A stretch of 64,000 bases of DNA. Origin: Palsa-461 sp036844945 (GTDB lineage: Bacteria > Actinomycetota > Acidimicrobiia > Acidimicrobiales > RAAP-2). Shown here one piece after another: positions 60,294-64,000 of the stretch (position 1 is its first letter; each line of letters opens with the position of its first letter). Location of the stretch: NCBI GenBank assembly GCA_036844945.1, contig DAIUEV010000010.1:8877-72876 (forward strand). Direction: 5' to 3'. The position numbers and the translations under genes were made by a program. The notes beneath the pieces were generated by a model. That model did no database searches. It saw only the letters and a program-made list of their open reading frames with translations, and was not told the origin of the DNA.

Positions 60294-61346
60294 TCACGTC
60301 AGCGGGTGGGCCTTGAAGAACGCCCACATCACCGCGTCGGCGTCGACCGCGTCGGACTGGGGGCCGAGGATGCGGGTCACCAACGGGCGCAGCATCGGGC
60401 CTCCCGGCCACTCGTGCCCCTCGCCGGCGATGGTGTAGAGCTCGACGGTCGTCCGGGCCGGGCAGCCGACGTAGCGGGTCAGGGTGACGCCGGGATCGGG
60501 ACTCGAGGTCCGCGGCGTCGCCCGGCAGTCGTCCTGGCCGGCCCAGTCCCGCGCCGCCTGCGGCACCGAGTAGGTCCAGTAGGACTGCCCGTGCCCGCGG
60601 TACGGGTCGATGGGATCGGCGGTGCCATGGAACGAGAGGATCGACACCGAGCGCACCGACGGGCATGGGTCCGGCCACCGGAGACCGCTGACCGGGGCGA
60701 CGGCCGCGAAGATGTTCGAGTCGTTGCAGGCCAGCTGGCTGGCCATGCGTGCCCCACCCGAGAACCCGGTCACATACACGTGGGTCGGGCTGATGCAGTA
60801 GCGATGCTCGAGGACCGGAACCAGCTGGGTGAGGAACGCCATGTCGTCGGCGGGGTGGGCCGGGGGCCGCGCCGCGGGCGCGAACACCACCCCGGGAATG
60901 TTCCAATCGAACCCCGATCCGCTCGGCACGAGCGCCTGCGGGTAGGCCACGATGAACCCCGCCGTCTCGGACTCGGTGTCCATGCCGCTGAAGAGCTCTT
61001 GCTCGGCTGCGGTGCTCCCGCTCCCGTGCATGTTGAGGACCAGCGCGACCTGGTCGATTGCGGTGTAGCTCGCCGGCACGTGCACGATCACGGTACGGGT
61101 GTGCCCGCCGACGCGGACCGCGGCCCTCGAGGACCCGACCGCCACCGTCTTGCCGCACCCACCACCGCGGCCGCTCGTGGACGAGGTCGTGGTGGTCGAA
61201 GGCGCGCTCGTGGACGTCGTCGTGGTGCTGGAGGACGCGCCGGCCGTCGCCATCGACCACGGAACGGCGGCCATCGCGATCGAGACAACAACGGTCGCGA
61301 GCGCGGCGACCGATCTGCGGGCCGACGCTCGCCGGTGACGAGACAT
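60294..61346 (-). CDS. secreted PHB-depolymerase-like esterase
   Basis: A 350 aa protein with an Arg-rich N-terminus and signal peptide (to about residue 36), a Ser/Thr linker of about 25 residues and an esterase domain of the LpqC/PHB depolymerase type (LNMHGSGSTAAEQE, nucleophile Ser in VTGFSGGARMAS, Asp in HGTADPIDPYRG, His in IAGEGHEWPGG). Several Cys suggest disulfides. The natural substrate may be a polyester or a feruloyl ester. Confidence 0.88.
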   Translation of the reverse strand: MSRHRRASARRSVAALATVVVSIAMAAVPWSMATAGASSSTTTTSTSAPSTTTTSSTSGRGGGCGKTVAVGSSRAAVRVGGHTRTVIVHVPASYTAIDQVALVLNMHGSGSTAAEQELFSGMDTESETAGFIVAYPQALVPSGSGFDWNIPGVVFAPAARPPAHPADDMAFLTQLVPVLEHRYCISPTHVYVTGFSGGARMASQLACNDSNIFAAVAPVSGLRWPDPCPSVRSVSILSFHGTADPIDPYRGHGQSYWTYSVPQAARDWAGQDDCRATPRTSSPDPGVTLTRYVGCPARTTVELYTIAGEGHEWPGGPMLRPLVTRILGPQSDAVDADAVMWAFFKAHPLT

Positions 61347-61421
61347 TGGGGGCCCACGCTACGCGCGGGGCGTGGCGACCTCCCGGCACCCCGGGAGGAT
61401 TCGAGTACCGGGGTGGAGTGG

Positions 61422-62459
61422 CTACGCGGCCAGCGAGTGGAACTCGGCCAGGAGGTCGGCACCCTTGGGCCGCTGCATGCACCAGTGCTCGACCTCACCG
61501 AGGGTCGCCTTGCGCCCCTGCTCACGGCCGGGTCCGAGGCTCTGCTGGAGCAGGTGGTCCCAGAGCCGTCCGATCATCACCGACCCCTCGTGGCGGACAC
61601 CGCCCTCGCCGATCCAGGTCCGGTCACGGAGCTCGGTGAGGGCGGTGGCGAGATAGGCGACGTGCGGGGTCTCGTCGGCCCGGATGTAGCTGACGAGGCG
61701 TCCGGCGGCGCCCTCGCCGGCGACGAGATCGGGATCGGACAACCACGCCTCCGCCCACCGGAAGGTGTGGAAGGCGGAGACCTCGATGAAGAGCACGCGG
61801 ATCATGAGCGCGACCGTGAACTCGAGCTCGGCGTCGACATCACCGGGGAGGAGCCGCGGCACGTCGCCGCCATCCCGGCCCCGCGGGCCGAAGCCCATGC
61901 GCTCGAGCATCCGCTCGATGTCCACGTCGGCCGATCTCGATTCGAAGGCGACGTCGCGCGCCGCGAACCACATGTCCTTGTGGCCCGCCTCCTCCTCCCA
62001 GCCCGCCTCGTCGCGGCCATGCGCCTCGAACAGGCCGCCGCCCAGGTGGTCGACCGCGGTACCGCGGATGTCCTCGTCGAAGAAGCGCTGAAGGTTGGAG
62101 GGCTTGAGGTTCCGGATGTTGGCGCCGTAACCCTCGACGGTGCCGATGCGCGTGAGGGTCGCGAACAGCGGTTCGGGCACACCGGCCTCGACGAGGAACC
62201 GGGCCTGGGCGACGTTCGGGTAGTGCTCGCCCCACATCTCCATCGGGACGTCGATGACCGGCTGGCCGAAGATCTCGGCGTGATGGGCCCGCCACGCCTC
62301 GATGGCCGGGACCCGGAACTTGGTCCTCGGCGACACGTACGTCCCGTCGGCCGCGAACCCGCCGTGACAACGGACCCCACCCGCGATGAGCGGCGCTTTC
62401 ACCTCCGCGTCGGCGAGCAGCTCGGCCTCGGTGAACTCCAGCTGGGCGGTGACGGTCAC
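61422..62459 (-). CDS. putative ferritin-like diiron protein (function unknown)
   Basis: A 345 aa protein of a conserved actinobacterial family that has no accepted name known to me. Two ExxH motifs are visible: Glu157-Ala-Gly-His160 and Glu263-Thr-Pro-His266, about 105 residues apart, with further carboxylates at Glu145 and Glu226 in helical surroundings. That is the pattern of a non-haem diiron site such as in ferritin-like oxidases and N-oxygenases. GTG start with GGGGAGGGAATC upstream. It is divergent from a TetR regulator with only 30 bases between them. Confidence 0.7.
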   Translation of the reverse strand: MTVTAQLEFTEAELLADAEVKAPLIAGGVRCHGGFAADGTYVSPRTKFRVPAIEAWRAHHAEIFGQPVIDVPMEMWGEHYPNVAQARFLVEAGVPEPLFATLTRIGTVEGYGANIRNLKPSNLQRFFDEDIRGTAVDHLGGGLFEAHGRDEAGWEEEAGHKDMWFAARDVAFESRSADVDIERMLERMGFGPRGRDGGDVPRLLPGDVDAELEFTVALMIRVLFIEVSAFHTFRWAEAWLSDPDLVAGEGAAGRLVSYIRADETPHVAYLATALTELRDRTWIGEGGVRHEGSVMIGRLWDHLLQQSLGPGREQGRKATLGEVEHWCMQRPKGADLLAEFHSLAA

Positions 62460-62488
62460 GATTCCCTCCCCTGCCTTCTGTCTACATC

Positions 62489-62518
62489 AGTGTATATACT
62501 CACCCGTATACCTGTCCA
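62489..62518 (-). promoter_or_regulatory. promoter of the diiron gene with overlapping palindromes (candidate TetR operator)
   Basis: On the minus strand TGGACA (62513-62518) and TATACA (62491-62496) are spaced 16 bases apart (or TACACT at 62489-62494 with 18), the best promoter match in the window. Two palindromes, GTATATAC (62492-62499) and GTATAC (62506-62511), fall inside it and overlap the likely start of the divergent TetR gene. This is the usual geometry for TetR repression of both genes. Confidence 0.5.
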
Positions 62519-63083
62519 GACCAAACTCCTCCCCCGCGCCGAGCGACGGGCCTCCATCCTCCGGGGCGCCGCCGAGGCGTTCGCCCGGTCCGGATTCGCC
62601 CCCACCTCCATGGAGGATGTCGCCGCCACCTGCGGGGTGACCCGTCTCATCTTGTACCGGCACTTCGAGACCAAAGAGGAGCTCTACCGGGCCGTCCTCC
62701 AGGAGGTGTTCGACCGGCTCGGCGAGGAGCTGCAGGCCGGCCTGGCCGCGCCGTCGCGTCGCGGGCTCGGGGCGAGGACGCTCCTGACCGTCGCGCGCGA
62801 GGAGCCCGCGGCGTTCACGCTGCTCTGGCGACACGCTGCCCGCGAGCCCCAGTTCGCCGCCTACACACAGGAGCTCCGCGCGATCTCGGTCGAGGTGGTC
62901 CGCCAGTTCCTCGACCTCGAGTCCCCCCACACCGCCCTCGACGCGTGGATGGGTGAGGCGATCTTCGGGTGGTTGGTGGAGGCCACCCTCGCGTGGCTCG
63001 AGCGCGGCGACCCCGCGAACGACGAGGAGTTCGTCGATCGCGCCACCGCCGGGCTGACCGCGATCCGCCGCGCCTGGGCCTGA
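62490..63083 (+). CDS. TetR/AcrR-family regulator
   Basis: A 197 aa regulator with an N-terminal TetR helix-turn-helix (about 12-60: SILRGAAEAFARSGFAPTSM, VAATCGVTRLILYRHFETKEELYRAV) and a helical effector domain. GTG 62490 is the only ordinary start that gives a complete domain, but it lies upstream of a TATACT (62495-62500) that would be a good -10 box, so the real start is uncertain. It probably controls the divergent diiron gene and itself. Confidence 0.88.
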   Translation: MYILTRIPVQTKLLPRAERRASILRGAAEAFARSGFAPTSMEDVAATCGVTRLILYRHFETKEELYRAVLQEVFDRLGEELQAGLAAPSRRGLGARTLLTVAREEPAAFTLLWRHAAREPQFAAYTQELRAISVEVVRQFLDLESPHTALDAWMGEAIFGWLVEATLAWLERGDPANDEEFVDRATAGLTAIRRAWA

Positions 63084-63127
63084 CCGCGAGTTTGACCGCG
63101 CCGGCGCGGCGCGCCCATCCTCGCCCG

Positions 63128-63967
63128 GTGGGGACCTTCCTCGAGGACGTCCAGGTTCGACCGAACGGCCGCGGCCGGTACTCGGCCGTGCTGGATCACG
63201 GGTGGGACGTGATCTCGGTCCCACAGGGTGGCATCGTCGCCTCTTTCGGGCTCCGTGCCGCGATGACCGAGCTCGACGACCCGAACCAGCCGCTGCGCAC
63301 CTGCACGACGGCCTTCGCCGGCCAGGTGGTCGCGGGGGAGCTCGAGATCGAGGTCCGCATGTTGCGCCGGGGCCGATCCGCGACTCAGGCGCTCTCCGAG
63401 GTTCGCAACGTGGGCGCGGCGTCCGGCGCGACGACGCTCGCCGTCTTCGGCTCCTCGAGGCGGGGCCCGAGCTTCGTCGACCTCGTGGCACCCGACGTCC
63501 CGCCTCCGCTCGACTGCCGCTCCTACCGGGACCCGCCGCCGCCGGGCCTCGAAACCTGGGAGCCAAGCCCGTTCTGGGAGCGGCTCGAAGGCCGGGGGGC
63601 GATCGGGCACCCACCCTGGGAGGTCCACGAACCCAGTAGTTCTGACACCGCCAGCTGGTACCGGTTCGACGATCCACCGCGGCTCGCCGGCGGCGCTCTA
63701 GACCCGCTGGCCGTCTTGACCATCGCGGACCGCATGCCCGGGGCGGTCGAGGAGCGCCTCGGCCACTCAGGCGACGACTGGTTCGCGCCGAGCGTCGACC
63801 TCACGGTGCATCTCTTCGGCCCGGCCCGGACCGAGTGGCTGCTCGCCTATGACCGGGCCCGTTGGGCCGACGACGGGTGGGCGTCGGCCGAAACCACACT
63901 GTGGGACCAGGACGCCAACCTGATCGCGTACGCCACGCAGATGATGGTGTTCAGCTACCTGAGCTGA
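63128..63967 (+). CDS. acyl-CoA thioesterase, TesB-like double hotdog
   Basis: A 279 aa protein from GTG 63128 with two hotdog halves: the first with GWDVISVPQGGIVASFGLRAAMTELDD, the second with LTVHLFGPARTEWLLAYDRARWADDGWA and the ATQMMVFSY end typical of TesB-like proteins. It would hydrolyse medium or long acyl-CoA. It starts 44 bases after the TetR gene, on the same strand. Confidence 0.87.
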   Translation: MGTFLEDVQVRPNGRGRYSAVLDHGWDVISVPQGGIVASFGLRAAMTELDDPNQPLRTCTTAFAGQVVAGELEIEVRMLRRGRSATQALSEVRNVGAASGATTLAVFGSSRRGPSFVDLVAPDVPPPLDCRSYRDPPPPGLETWEPSPFWERLEGRGAIGHPPWEVHEPSSSDTASWYRFDDPPRLAGGALDPLAVLTIADRMPGAVEERLGHSGDDWFAPSVDLTVHLFGPARTEWLLAYDRARWADDGWASAETTLWDQDANLIAYATQMMVFSYLS

Positions 63968-64000
63968 CTCCGACCGAGCTCGCGGGCACCGACCGCCGCG

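Overview
The window is high-GC bacterial DNA that is almost entirely coding. Gene content points to an actinobacterium, most plausibly of the Acidimicrobiia. It has a MtrAB-like two-component pair followed by a GerMN lipoprotein, mycothiol-linked MDMPI/TIGR03086 proteins, an F420-type PPOX protein, the small families DUF5679 and DUF6295, a class II DAHP synthase, many 4-base ATGA/GTGA overlaps and TANNNT -10 boxes placed directly before start codons. It also has mreBCD, which many rod-growing mycolata lack, and only one clpP in the tig-clpP-clpX run. The organism is an inference from content; no rRNA gene is present.

Left part (1-5 kb), minus strand: xerC, then rpsB-tsf-pyrH-frr and the start of a further gene (probably cdsA), the usual actinobacterial order. 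At 5.1-7.9 kb, plus strand: response regulator, sensor kinase and GerMN lipoprotein, touching end to end. From 7.9 to 21.9 kb lies a version of the rne-rplU-rpmA-obg-proB-proA-nadD-rsfS cluster. It is still in order on the minus strand but is opened up by inserted modules: a DtxR-type regulator, a monoglyceride-lipase-like hydrolase, a MoxR/VWA pair, and opposite-strand genes (class II aroG, a small ABM-like protein, a P-loop protein with a Cys-rich tail). At 21.9-29.3 kb the radical-SAM pair TIGR03960/TIGR03936 and mreB-mreC-mreD-mrdA (cell elongation) follow. At 30.7-35.9 kb is ndk, folC, clpX, clpP, tig.

From about 36 kb onwards the window is accessory: short operons and divergent pairs of metabolic and stress genes. 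These include MDMPI, DUF5679, tRNA-Pro(TGG), DedA, a serine hydrolase, UppP, and a run of dienelactone hydrolase/DUF6295, enoyl-CoA hydratase/RidA, acyl-CoA dehydrogenase and cupin. HAD dehalogenase/PPOX, nitroreductase, LacI, PaaI thioesterase/HxlR, a phosphoribosyltransferase and an AdaA-AlkA repair fusion follow. At 50.7-53.7 kb is a compact cytochrome-oxidase assembly operon: CcdA, a single-chain SCO-TlpA fusion, and CtaG. At 54.9-58.2 kb is a MarR-GT39-GNAT operon. At the right end are two secreted hydrolases, a putative diiron protein divergent from a TetR regulator with palindromes between them, and a hotdog thioesterase.

The points most worth a second look are the SCO-TlpA fusion operon, the TetR-linked ExxH/ExxH putative diiron protein, the repeated leaderless-type TANNNT-N6-start arrangement, the secreted CocE-like hydrolase whose signal peptide is in frame but has no ordinary start codon, and the atypical DtxR-like regulator between obg and rpmA.
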